Origin: Luteimonas abyssi
GTDB lineage: Bacteria; Pseudomonadota; Gammaproteobacteria; Xanthomonadales; Xanthomonadaceae
DNA length: 64,000 bases
Reading direction: 5' to 3'
Assembly: GCF_001482195.1 (NCBI RefSeq)
Contig: NZ_KQ759763.1
Location: 916,510-980,509, forward strand
Positions 10,837 through 18,886 of this stretch are shown here, piece after piece (the stretch's first letter is position 1; each line of letters starts with the position of its first letter). The position numbers and the translations under genes are program-made. Under the pieces are notes generated by a model. The model saw nothing but the letters and a program-made list of their open reading frames with translations, did no database searches and was not told where the DNA came from.

Positions 10837-11049
10837 GTGCGTCTCCTGGGTGGGCGGTGCCGCGGCAGCATACCCGTTCGCGACGCGCGCCTTGTGGCGC
10901 GACGAGGGGGCGCGCGTGGGCCGCTTGCCCCGATGCGCCCGACACGTTCGATCCAGGCGCTGCCGTGGCCGCGATCTGCCCGATGCGGAGCGGCACGGGG
11001 CTGAAGATCCAGCAGATGCGGGGGCGGCATCATGCGGCCCCTGCGGGGC

Positions 11050-12543
11050 TCAACAGCAGCCGTGATCGCCGTGACGCTGGCCGCTGTCGGCCGCAACGGC
11101 CGAGCCACTGGTCTCGCCGCGCGCGCTGGCCAGCTGATGCTCGGCGAGCACCCGTGCCACGCACGCGGTGACCCGCTTGCCCATCGGGATGTGCAGGAAC
11201 TCGTTGGGTCCGTGCGCATTGGAGTGCGGGCCGAGCACGCCGGTGATCATGAACTGCGCACCGGGGAACTTCTCGCCCAGCATGCCCATGAAGGGAATCG
11301 AGCCACCCTCGCCCATGTACATGGCCGGGCGCCCGTACACCGCCTGGCTGGCGTCGTCGATCGCGCGGGTCAGCCAGGACGACATCGCCGGCGCGTTCCA
11401 GCCGGTGGCCGCCTTCTCCAGGTCCAGGGTGACGCGTGCGCCGTTGGGGGTGTCGCGGGTCAGCGCTTCGGTCAGCAGGTCGCCTGCACGGCGGCCGTCC
11501 ACGGTCGGCGGCAGGCGCAGCGACAGCTTCACCGCCGTCTGCGGACGCAGCACGTTGCCGGCCGAATCCAGCGACGGAATCCCGCCGACACCGGTGATCG
11601 ACAGCGCCGGGCGCCAGGTGCGGTTGAGCACTAGTTCGGCCAGATCGTCGTGCATCGGGCGCATGCCCGGCAGCAGCGGGAACTTGTCGTAGATCTCCGT
11701 GCCCAGGACCTCGGCTGCGCGCCGCGCCTGCGCCGTGCGCTCGTCGGGAATCTGCGCATGCAGGCCGTCGAGCAGGATGCGACCGGTGGTCTCGTCCTCG
11801 ATGCGCGACAGCAGCTGGCGCAGCAGACGGAAACTCGACGGCACCACGCCCGACGCATCGCCGGAGTGCACGCCTTCGGACAGCACGTTGACGGTGAGAT
11901 TGCCGCCGGCCAGGCCGCGCAGCGACGTGGTGCACCACAGCTGGTCGTAGTTGCCGCAGCCCGAATCCAGGCACACCACCAGCGACGGCTTGCCGATGCG
12001 GTCGGCCAGGTGGTCGACGTAGGCGGGCAGGTCGTAACTGCCGGATTCCTCACAGGCCTCGATCAGCACCACGCAGCGCGCATGCGGCACCTGCTGCTCG
12101 TGCAGGGCCAGGATCGCGGCCAGCGAGCCGTAGATGGCGTAGCCGTCGTCGGCGCCGCCCCGGCCATACAGCTTGTCGTCGCGCAGCACCGGCTTCCAGG
12201 GGCCGAGATCGTCGTCCCAGCCGGTCATCTCGGGCTGCTTGTCGAGATGGCCGTAGAGCAGGACGCAATCGTCGTCGCGCCCGCCGTGCGCTGCCGGGAT
12301 GTCGATGAAGATCAAGGGCGTGCGGCCTTCGAGCTGCACCACCTCGACCTGCATGCCGGGAATCGGCTGGCGCTTCGCCCAGTCGACCATCAGCTTCACC
12401 GCATCGTCCATGTAGCCGTGTGCTTTCCAGTCGGCATCGAACATCGGCGACTTGTTCGGGATCCGGATGTACTCGACGAGCTGGGGCACGATCTCGTCGT
12501 CCCACTTCTGGGCGACGAAACGTTCGGTCTGGCTGGCGTCCAT
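11050..12543 (-). CDS. M20-family metallopeptidase (dipeptidase-like)
   Basis: Predicted di-zinc peptidase of 497 aa acting on small peptides. Visible metal and catalytic motifs are YGHLDKQPEM, GRGGADDGYA, EACEESGS and, near the C-terminus, GPHSNAHGPNEFLHI. The lid/dimerisation domain lies between them. An AGGAG ribosome site 6-7 bp before the ATG at 12543 fixes the start. No signal peptide, so cytoplasmic. The C-terminus ends in an unusual GDHGCC tail beyond the family core. Substrate unknown; CNDP/carnosinase-like dipeptidase is the nearest general description. Confidence 0.9.
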   Translation of the reverse strand: MDASQTERFVAQKWDDEIVPQLVEYIRIPNKSPMFDADWKAHGYMDDAVKLMVDWAKRQPIPGMQVEVVQLEGRTPLIFIDIPAAHGGRDDDCVLLYGHLDKQPEMTGWDDDLGPWKPVLRDDKLYGRGGADDGYAIYGSLAAILALHEQQVPHARCVVLIEACEESGSYDLPAYVDHLADRIGKPSLVVCLDSGCGNYDQLWCTTSLRGLAGGNLTVNVLSEGVHSGDASGVVPSSFRLLRQLLSRIEDETTGRILLDGLHAQIPDERTAQARRAAEVLGTEIYDKFPLLPGMRPMHDDLAELVLNRTWRPALSITGVGGIPSLDSAGNVLRPQTAVKLSLRLPPTVDGRRAGDLLTEALTRDTPNGARVTLDLEKAATGWNAPAMSSWLTRAIDDASQAVYGRPAMYMGEGGSIPFMGMLGEKFPGAQFMITGVLGPHSNAHGPNEFLHIPMGKRVTACVARVLAEHQLASARGETSGSAVAADSGQRHGDHGCC

Positions 12544-12748
12544 TCGAGACTCCTGCTGTGAAGGCTGAGACCGCCATTTTACTCCCGTCGCGGGGCAGGG
12601 GTTTTTCCTACGCAGGCCGACGGGGTTGCCCGTTCATGGGTGGGCTGGATGGCGATAGGCGGGGTGGCGTCGACGCGGGAGACTGGTCCCCGTCGGCATC
12701 GGATCGCCGGCGCAGACCACTCCCTCTTTATCGAAAGGAATCCCAAGC

Positions 12749-13084
12749 ATGAAGACCTTCACGAAACCGCTCGTCGCCCTCCTGCTGTCGCTGCTGATCG
12801 GCGGCACTGCGTGGGCAAGCGAGACCGTCAACATCAACACCGCCGATGCCGCAACCCTCGACAAGGTCCTCACCAACGTCGGCCCGGCGAAGGCGGAGGC
12901 CATCGTCGAGCACCGCAAGGAACACGGCGCGTTCCGCAGCGTCGAGCAGCTCGCCATGGTCAAGGGCATCGGCCTGCGCACCGTGGAACTCAACCGGGAG
13001 CTGATCGAGCTCGGTGCGGCGCCGGCACGGACGCCGGCCGCCGGCGCCACGGCTGCAACCGCGACGGCGACGGCGGGTCGCTGA
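12749..13084 (+). CDS. ComEA-like helix-hairpin-helix protein, exported
   Basis: Small 111-aa protein with a clear signal peptide (MKTFTKPLVALLLSLLIGGTAWA, cleavage near residue 23) followed by a tandem helix-hairpin-helix unit of ComEA type: VNINTADAATLDKVL, VGPAKAEAIVEHRKE and MVKGIGLRTVELNREL. ComEA proteins bind double-stranded DNA in the periplasm during natural transformation; stand-alone short forms are common in gammaproteobacteria. The C-terminus is an Ala/Thr-rich tail. An AAGGA ribosome site precedes the ATG. No other competence gene is adjacent. Confidence 0.88.
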   Translation: MKTFTKPLVALLLSLLIGGTAWASETVNINTADAATLDKVLTNVGPAKAEAIVEHRKEHGAFRSVEQLAMVKGIGLRTVELNRELIELGAAPARTPAAGATAATATATAGR

Positions 13085-13102
13085 GCAACGGGCCCCGAGG
13101 TC

Positions 13103-13134
13103 CCGGTCGCGGCATCCGGAGGTGCCGCGACCGG
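13103..13134 (+). terminator. Hairpin downstream of the ComEA-like gene
   Basis: Perfect 12-bp inverted repeat (ccggtcgcggca / tgccgcgaccgg) with an 8-base loop, 19 bp after the stop. There is no T-run, so it could be a transcript-stabilising hairpin rather than a strict intrinsic terminator. Confidence 0.5.
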
Positions 13135-13322
13135 CGACGAGCAGGGATGCAGCACAGGACGCGGCAGGACGCCGGAAACACGGATGTCAGACGCCAACGA
13201 TCCGGGCAGGGACGCCCGGGTCGTCGGCACATTCCCACAGGACTGTCAGGGTGCGTGGCGCTGTCTTGACGCTCGCCGCGATCGAGCCGATCGGTCAGCG
13301 CCATCCGCCCTACACTGTGGCG

Positions 13323-13940
13323 ATGGGGCACGATCACGACAGCCGGGTGATTCCGGCCAACGAGTACGTCCGCAGTCGCTGGCGCAACGGCGCTGGCTGG
13401 ACCCGCGAAATCTGCGCCATGCGGATGGGGGAGGACCACGGGACCGAGGACGCCAGCGACGGCGACTGGGACTGGCGGTTGTCGATCGCGGATATCGAGA
13501 GCCGTTCCGGGTACTCCGCGTTTCCCGGCACACGTCGCGAGCAGGTCCTGCTGCGCGGCGATGCGCTCGATCTCGAGTTCCCGGAAGGCGACACCCTGCG
13601 GCTGGCGCCGCCCTTCGGACGGTTGCGGTTCGAGGGCGACCGCTGCCCCGAGGCCACGCCGACGGGCCATGTCGAGGTGCTCAATCTGATCTGGCGTCCC
13701 CGGCGCGTCGTGGCCGATGTCTGGCACCGGCCGCTGGTGGGGCCGATGCTCTTCTTCGCCGAGCCGGACACCTGTTGGGCCTTGCACCTGCTTGCCGGGC
13801 AGGCGCGTTTCGCGAAGGACGGCAGTCTGCCGTCGCTCGCGCAAGGCGACACGGCGCTGCTCCTCGCGCCGCAGCGGCGCCGCTTTCTGCTCGACGGCGG
13901 CGGCGAGTTGCTGGTGGTGCGTCTCCAGCGTCCGGGTTGA
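13323..13940 (+). CDS. HutD/Ves-family protein
   Basis: Cupin-like 205-aa protein of the HutD/Ves family. The signature near the start is SRWRNGAGWTREIC, followed by DWDWRLSIADIESRSGYSAFPGTRRE and a C-terminal half with LHLLAGQARF. HutD members often accompany histidine-utilisation genes, but none is nearby, so a role in histidine metabolism cannot be assumed. The frame is open far upstream; the ATG at 13323 (MGHDHDSRVIPANEY) begins the conserved part. It is convergent with the TonB receptor gene. Confidence 0.85.
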   Translation: MGHDHDSRVIPANEYVRSRWRNGAGWTREICAMRMGEDHGTEDASDGDWDWRLSIADIESRSGYSAFPGTRREQVLLRGDALDLEFPEGDTLRLAPPFGRLRFEGDRCPEATPTGHVEVLNLIWRPRRVVADVWHRPLVGPMLFFAEPDTCWALHLLAGQARFAKDGSLPSLAQGDTALLLAPQRRRFLLDGGGELLVVRLQRPG

Positions 13941-13971
13941 AGGAGAGCCGTACCGCCGCCGCGCCGCGGCA

Positions 13972-13991
13972 TCTTCCCGCTGCCGGGAAGA
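13972..13991. terminator. Hairpin between convergent HutD-like and TonB-receptor genes
   Basis: Inverted repeat tcttcccg/cgggaaga with a 4-base loop, in the 66-bp gap between two convergent stops. It lacks a T-run and could serve either strand. Confidence 0.4.
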
Positions 13992-14006
13992 CACCGTGCC
14001 CCCGGA

Positions 14007-16415
14007 TCAGAACCGGGCGTTGACGCTCACCCAGAAACTCCGGGCCTTGTCCTTGTTGTTGTAATGGTCGAAGAACAGCACTTCGTTGGCGACCGAGGGA
14101 TCGTAGGCGCCATCGCCGTCGAGATCGCGGAACTCCGCGTCGTAGGTGGTGAAGTCGCGGTCGAGCAGGTTGTTGATCCGCGCGTTGAACGTGACCGCAT
14201 CGTTGAGGCGGTACGAAGCGCCGAGGTGCAGGACCTGGTAATCCTTGTAGTACAGCTCTTCGCGGGTGACGGCATGCAATCCGCGATAGCGCTTGGAGCG
14301 CGCTTCGGCCGACAGGAATACGTTGACGCGGTCCGTGGCCTGCCAGTCCAGCGTGGCGTTGGCCATGTGCCGGGCGCTGTTGCCGAGCGGGAGGCCGGCT
14401 TCGCTGCCGCTTTTCTGTTCGCTGTCGGTGTAGGTGTAGTTGCCGCGGAGGCCGAACGTGTCGGCGATCTGCCATCGTCCGGCCAGCTCCGCGCCCTCGA
14501 TGACCACCTCGTCGATGTTCACCGTCCTGCTGCTGTTGGCATAGCCGAGGTCGGCGTACTCGCCGGCACCGGCGCAGGCCTGTGTGGTGCCCGGCCCGCA
14601 GGGCTGGCTGGCGATCTTGTCGTCGAAGGTGTTCCTGAACACCGTGACGTTGGCATTGTGGCCGTCCGGATGTTCCCAGTAGGTCGCCAGCTCCATGCTG
14701 GTGCTGGTTTCCGGCTGCAGATCGGGATTGCCGAACATCGGCGACGCGCCCTGTCCGCCGAAGCCGATCACGCCGTCGTAGAGCTGGGTGGTCTTGGGTG
14801 TCTTGAAGCCGGTGCTGACGCCGCCCTTGACCGTCCATCTGTCGTTGACGGTGTACACGCCGTACAGGCGCGGGCTGAGGTGGTCGCCGAACACGTCGTG
14901 ATCGTCGAAGCGCAGGCCGGCGGTGATGGCCAGCGGTTCGATTACGTACCAGGTGTCCTCGGCGAACACTGAAATCATGTCGTGCTTCTGCACCCCGCCG
15001 GGCGCGCCGCGTTCCATGCCGAACACGCCATCGGTCAGCTCACCGCGGATCACTTGCGCGCCGATCACCGCGACGTGTTCGCCGGCCGCCTGGAAGGGGA
15101 TGTCCAGCTTCGCGTCCAGGGTGTACTGCGCGCTCTCCAGGGTGCGGTCGGGGCGCGGCAGGAAGGTCGCTTCCGCGATGCCGCGGCGCTCCGCCACGGA
15201 CAGCCCCGCGTAGTCGCCGGTCCCGTTGAGCATTTCCAGCAGGCGTTCGCGTTCGGCGACGGTGAACGGCAGCGTGCGCCCTTCGTTGTTGGTCGCGACG
15301 TGCGACAGCGAAACGAAACTGTTGCCGAATGCCCACGTGCCTTCGTGGGTCAGCGACCAGCTGTCGCGGGTGAACTCCTGGCTGGGCCGGTAGCCGGCAC
15401 GGGGGTCGGCACGCGTGCAGCTGCCGGTGGCGATGCAGGCCGGCGTGTTGCCGCGCCAGATGGAATTGATGCTGTCGACGGTGCCGACCGGATATTCCTC
15501 CTCGCCTTGGTCGTTGATCCGGATCGCGTTGTCGTATTCCTGCCGCGAGGTGTCGTAGTCGAACGTCACGGTCTGCGCATCGCTCGGCGTCCAGGTCAGG
15601 CTGATGCCACCGGCCTTGTTGGTGTTGTCGACCGTCTTGCCGCCGCCGCCGAAGCCCAGGGAGCGGGTATGCACGATGCCGTTGGGATCGGTGACCGTGT
15701 CGTAGACGGGGTTGGACGCATCGCGCTCGTACCAGCTGGCGCGCGCGCTCAAGTTGAGGGTGCCCGCGATCAGCGGGCCGGTCACGAAGGCGTCGGCGCT
15801 GGTGTCGTCGCCGAATGCGTCGTTGCTCTCGAAGGTGCGACCGAACGTGATCGAGCCGTGCCAGCGGTCGAGCGTGCGCTTGGTGATGATGTTGATCACG
15901 CCCCCCATCGCGTCCGCACCGTACAGCGTGGATGCCGGCCCGCGGATCACCTCGATGCGCTCGATCGCGTCGAGCGGCGGGATGTGGTTGAACTGGTTGC
16001 CGCCGAAGGCGTTCGGGTAGATGTCGCCGTGATTGTTCTGGCGCTTGCCGTCGATCAGGATCAGGGTGTAGTCGGCGCCCATGCCGCGCATGGAAATGGT
16101 GCCCTGGCCGGTCTTGTCCCGGGTCTCGCCGACGTCGACGCCCTCCAGGTCGCGCACCGCATCCAGAAGCGTCATGTAGGGCCGCTTGCCGAGATCGTCG
16201 CGGGTGATCACGCTGATGCTGGCCGGCGCATCGGTCAGCTTCTGCTCGAAGCCGGCGGCGGTGACGACGACCGTATCGAATTCGGTCGGTGCGCGCGCAT
16301 CGAGGGCGTCTTCGGCCAGCGCGGCGGACAACGGCATCAGCGACAGGATGGTCGCGGAGAGAAGCGTGCGGACAGGGCGGCGCGACGCCGCGCGGATGCG
16401 CGAACGGGTGATCAT
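14007..16415 (-). CDS. TonB-dependent outer-membrane receptor (siderophore/cobalamin type)
   Basis: Outer-membrane gated porin of 802 aa. Signal peptide about 1-35 (ending SAALA), TonB-box-like FDTVVVTAAG, plug domain (VITRDDLGKRPYMTLLDAVRDLEGV, IRGPASTLYGADAMGGVINIITKR) and a 22-strand-type barrel ending in aromatic ARF. The plug is FepA/CirA/BtuB-like, so an iron siderophore or similar ligand is plausible; the substrate is not determinable. A DxDxDGxxD calcium-loop motif (DLDGDGAYD) lies at residues 764-772. The ribosome site CTGGAG is 5 bp before the ATG. Monocistronic, with an AT-rich upstream region. Confidence 0.93.
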   Translation of the reverse strand: MITRSRIRAASRRPVRTLLSATILSLMPLSAALAEDALDARAPTEFDTVVVTAAGFEQKLTDAPASISVITRDDLGKRPYMTLLDAVRDLEGVDVGETRDKTGQGTISMRGMGADYTLILIDGKRQNNHGDIYPNAFGGNQFNHIPPLDAIERIEVIRGPASTLYGADAMGGVINIITKRTLDRWHGSITFGRTFESNDAFGDDTSADAFVTGPLIAGTLNLSARASWYERDASNPVYDTVTDPNGIVHTRSLGFGGGGKTVDNTNKAGGISLTWTPSDAQTVTFDYDTSRQEYDNAIRINDQGEEEYPVGTVDSINSIWRGNTPACIATGSCTRADPRAGYRPSQEFTRDSWSLTHEGTWAFGNSFVSLSHVATNNEGRTLPFTVAERERLLEMLNGTGDYAGLSVAERRGIAEATFLPRPDRTLESAQYTLDAKLDIPFQAAGEHVAVIGAQVIRGELTDGVFGMERGAPGGVQKHDMISVFAEDTWYVIEPLAITAGLRFDDHDVFGDHLSPRLYGVYTVNDRWTVKGGVSTGFKTPKTTQLYDGVIGFGGQGASPMFGNPDLQPETSTSMELATYWEHPDGHNANVTVFRNTFDDKIASQPCGPGTTQACAGAGEYADLGYANSSRTVNIDEVVIEGAELAGRWQIADTFGLRGNYTYTDSEQKSGSEAGLPLGNSARHMANATLDWQATDRVNVFLSAEARSKRYRGLHAVTREELYYKDYQVLHLGASYRLNDAVTFNARINNLLDRDFTTYDAEFRDLDGDGAYDPSVANEVLFFDHYNNKDKARSFWVSVNARF

Positions 16416-16509
16416 GGCGACTCCAGAGCAGGAGATGGGTGAGAGGAACGACCCGCGTCTCTGGCAGTGGGCTGGACGCTGAGGGGCGCACGGGCGCGGC
16501 GGACTGCCG

Positions 16510-16570
16510 ACAGGTGCGAACCTGTTGCGAATGTTAATGAAAGTATTTCTTATTTACAACGCCACATGAA
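16510..16570 (-). promoter_or_regulatory. AT-rich promoter region, possible Fur site, of the TonB receptor gene
   Basis: In very GC-rich surroundings this stretch contains ttaatgaaagtatttctta with a palindromic core gaaagtatttc. It lies about 100 bp upstream of the receptor start. It partly resembles a Fur box, and receptors of this class are usually iron-repressed; both the promoter and the Fur assignment are inference. Confidence 0.4.
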
Positions 16571-16639
16571 CATTGCGCGGCTCGCGGCAGGGCTGCGCTG
16601 GCGCCATGGCTGAAGAAGCGGGGAAATCGGTGCCGGTGG

Positions 16640-16963
16640 TCAGCGGTCGTCGCGCGTCCAGATCGCGCCGTCGCGGATCTCGACGGGAAACGTCACCACC
16701 GGACCGTACGCGGGTGGGCACAGCGGACGTCCGTCACGGATGTCGAAGCGGGCCCCGTGCAGCACGCACTCGATGCTGCCTTCCGCGACATCGAAGGCAC
16801 CCGACGACAACTCGAAGTCCTCGTGGCTGCAACGGTCTTCGAGCGCGTAATAGGTGCCGTCGAGATTGAGCACCAGGATCGGCGTATCGCCGTCCCAGGC
16901 CACCCGCGTTTCGCCTGGCAGCAGCTCGGACGTGGGGCAGACGAGGGTCCAGTCGATGCTCAT
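16640..16963 (-). CDS. Rieske-type [2Fe-2S] ferredoxin-like protein
   Basis: Soluble 107-aa Rieske protein. Cluster ligands are visible as C45-x-H47 (RCSHED) and C66-x2-H69 (CVLHG) in the fold of non-heme iron oxygenase ferredoxin subunits. The frame opens upstream to 17008, but the conserved N-terminus WTLVCP and family length favour the ATG at 16963. It is the last gene of the SUF run on this strand, 57 bp after the GNAT gene; Rieske proteins recur at the end of suf operons, where they may be clients or electron carriers. Partner unknown. Confidence 0.88.
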   Translation of the reverse strand: MSIDWTLVCPTSELLPGETRVAWDGDTPILVLNLDGTYYALEDRCSHEDFELSSGAFDVAEGSIECVLHGARFDIRDGRPLCPPAYGPVVTFPVEIRDGAIWTRDDR

Positions 16964-17020
16964 GCCGGCATTGTAGAAGAGTGGCGCCGTCACGCGATCC
17001 GCGGACACCTGCGACCGCGA

Positions 17021-17560
17021 TCAGACGAAGATCTTCTCCAGTACCTCGAAACGCAGATCGTCGCGCTTGGGCACCCCGAAGCGGGTGTCGCCATAGGGAA
17101 ACGGGCGGAAGTCGCCGGTGCGGCGATAGCCCAGGCGCTCGTACCAGGCGATCAGTTCGGTCCGCGCGTCGATGACGGTCATGCGCATGACCGGCAGGGC
17201 CCACTCGTCCCGGGCGATACGCTCGCACTCGACGATCGTCGCGCGACCGATGCCGCCGCCCTGGCGGAGCGGATCGACCGCGAACATGCCGAAGTAGCCC
17301 GCACCCTCGACATCGGCCACGTGCGCGCATGCCAGCAACGTTCCGGCCGCGTCTTCGGCGACGACCACGCGGCTGCGCGCGCGCGCGATGTCGTCGTGCA
17401 GGAGGCCGGGGTCGATACGGTCGCCGTCCAGCAGATCGGCCTCCGTGGTCCAGCCGGCGCGGCTTGCGTCGCCGCGATAGGCCGAAGTCACCAGCGATAC
17501 CAGTGCGGGCACGTCGGCATCGGTGGCGAGGCGGAAATGGGCGAGTGTGCGATCGGTCAT
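17021..17560 (-). CDS. GNAT-family N-acetyltransferase
   Basis: Protein of 179 aa with the GNAT fold: N-terminal strand/helix region FRLATDADVPALVSLV, the acetyl-CoA binding motif as FAVDPLRQGGGIGRATI near residues 92-109, and the C-terminal WYERLGYRRTGD motif. Substrate cannot be told. It lies between sufS and the Rieske gene on the same strand, 69 bp after sufS, so it may be part of the SUF transcript, but no iron-sulfur role is known for it. Confidence 0.88.
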   Translation of the reverse strand: MTDRTLAHFRLATDADVPALVSLVTSAYRGDASRAGWTTEADLLDGDRIDPGLLHDDIARARSRVVVAEDAAGTLLACAHVADVEGAGYFGMFAVDPLRQGGGIGRATIVECERIARDEWALPVMRMTVIDARTELIAWYERLGYRRTGDFRPFPYGDTRFGVPKRDDLRFEVLEKIFV

Positions 17561-17629
17561 GGATGCGGGAAGTAGGAGGTTGGCGCGGGCCGACAGGCGA
17601 TCGCCATCACGATCCGGCGCGTGCGACGC

Positions 17630-18886
17630 TCACCCCAGCAACGTGCGCACCTTGCGCAGTGCGGCGATGAAGGTCTCGATCTCGTCGTGGGTGTTGTAGA
17701 ACGCCAACGATGCCCGGCAGGTGGCCGCCACGCCGTAGAACTGCAGCAGCGGATGCGCGCAGTGCTGGCCGGAGCGTACCGCCACTCCTTCGAGATCGAG
17801 CAGGGTGGCGAGGTCGTGCGCGTGCGCGCCCTCGACCAGGAACGACACCACTGCCGCCTTTTCGGGTGCGCGGCCGAAGATGCGCACGCCGGGTTCGGCG
17901 TCGAGCGCCTCGGTCAGATGGGTCAGCAGCTCCGTCTCCCGGGCCTCGATCCGGGCCATGCCGAGCGTGTCGAGATAGTCGATCGCCGCGGTCAGACCGA
18001 CGAAGCCGGCGATGTTGGGGGTGCCCGCCTCGAACCGGTGCGGCGGGTCGTTGAACACCGTGCCGTCGAAGCTGACCTCCTTGATCATCTCGCCGCCGCC
18101 CAGAAACGGCGGCATGGCCTCCAGGTGCTCGCGCCGCGCCCAGAGCGCGCCGGTGCCGGTCGGACCGCAGACCTTGTGTCCGGTGAAGGCATAGAAGTCG
18201 CAGCCGATCGCCTGCAGGTCCACCGGCCGGTGCGGCACCGCCTGCGAGCCGTCGACGACGGTGACGATGCCGCGGCGACGCGCCTCGCGGCAGATCTCGC
18301 GCACCGGATTCACGGTGCCCAGCAGGTTGGACACGTGCGCCACTGCGAGCAGCTTCACGTCTGGCGTCATCGCGCGGTCCAGCGCTTCGCGGTCGAGCGT
18401 GCCGTCCTCGTGGATCTCGGCGACCCGGATCGTGGCGCCGGTGCGCTGGGCGACCAACTGCCACGGCACGATGTTGGCGTGGTGCTCCATCCGCGACACC
18501 AGGATGATGTCGCCCGCGGTCAACCGCGGCAGCGCCCACGAGTAGGCGACCAGGTTGATGGCGAACGTGGTGCCGCTGCACAGCACGAGTTCGTCGGCGC
18601 GGACGTTGAGGAAGCGCGCCAGGCGCTTGCGTGCGCCCTCGTAGGCCTCCGTGGCCTCGGCGCCGAGCTGGTGCACGGCACGGCTGACGTTGGCGTTGAA
18701 CCGCCGGTAGTAATCGTCGACCGCCTCGATCACCGCCGCGGGCTTCTGCGCGGTGTTGGCGCTGTCGAAGTAGACCAGCGGTTTGCCGTGGACGGCCCGT
18801 TGCAGCAACGGGAAATCCGCACGCACGCGCGCCCAGTCGGCAGGCGCTTCGTGTGGGGGAGCAGGGGCCGGGGTGGAGGCGTTCAT
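17630..18886 (-). CDS. sufS: Cysteine desulfurase SufS
   Basis: PLP-dependent group II cysteine desulfurase providing sulfur for Fe-S cluster assembly. 418 aa. The PLP lysine is K238 in TGHKVCGPTG, and the persulfide cysteine is C376 in RSGQHCAHP. The ATG at 18886 overlaps the end of sufD by 4 bp. No SufE or SufU sulfur-transfer partner lies in the operon; it may be encoded elsewhere. The 12 or so N-terminal residues are Pro/Ala-rich and not conserved. Confidence 0.96.
   Translation of the reverse strand: MNASTPAPAPPHEAPADWARVRADFPLLQRAVHGKPLVYFDSANTAQKPAAVIEAVDDYYRRFNANVSRAVHQLGAEATEAYEGARKRLARFLNVRADELVLCSGTTFAINLVAYSWALPRLTAGDIILVSRMEHHANIVPWQLVAQRTGATIRVAEIHEDGTLDREALDRAMTPDVKLLAVAHVSNLLGTVNPVREICREARRRGIVTVVDGSQAVPHRPVDLQAIGCDFYAFTGHKVCGPTGTGALWARREHLEAMPPFLGGGEMIKEVSFDGTVFNDPPHRFEAGTPNIAGFVGLTAAIDYLDTLGMARIEARETELLTHLTEALDAEPGVRIFGRAPEKAAVVSFLVEGAHAHDLATLLDLEGVAVRSGQHCAHPLLQFYGVAATCRASLAFYNTHDEIETFIAALRKVRTLLG

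Noticed and set aside
13323..13940. Histidine-utilisation locus around the HutD-like gene
   Set aside because: No hutU, hutH, hutI or hutC is present on either side; HutD-like proteins occur alone in many genomes.
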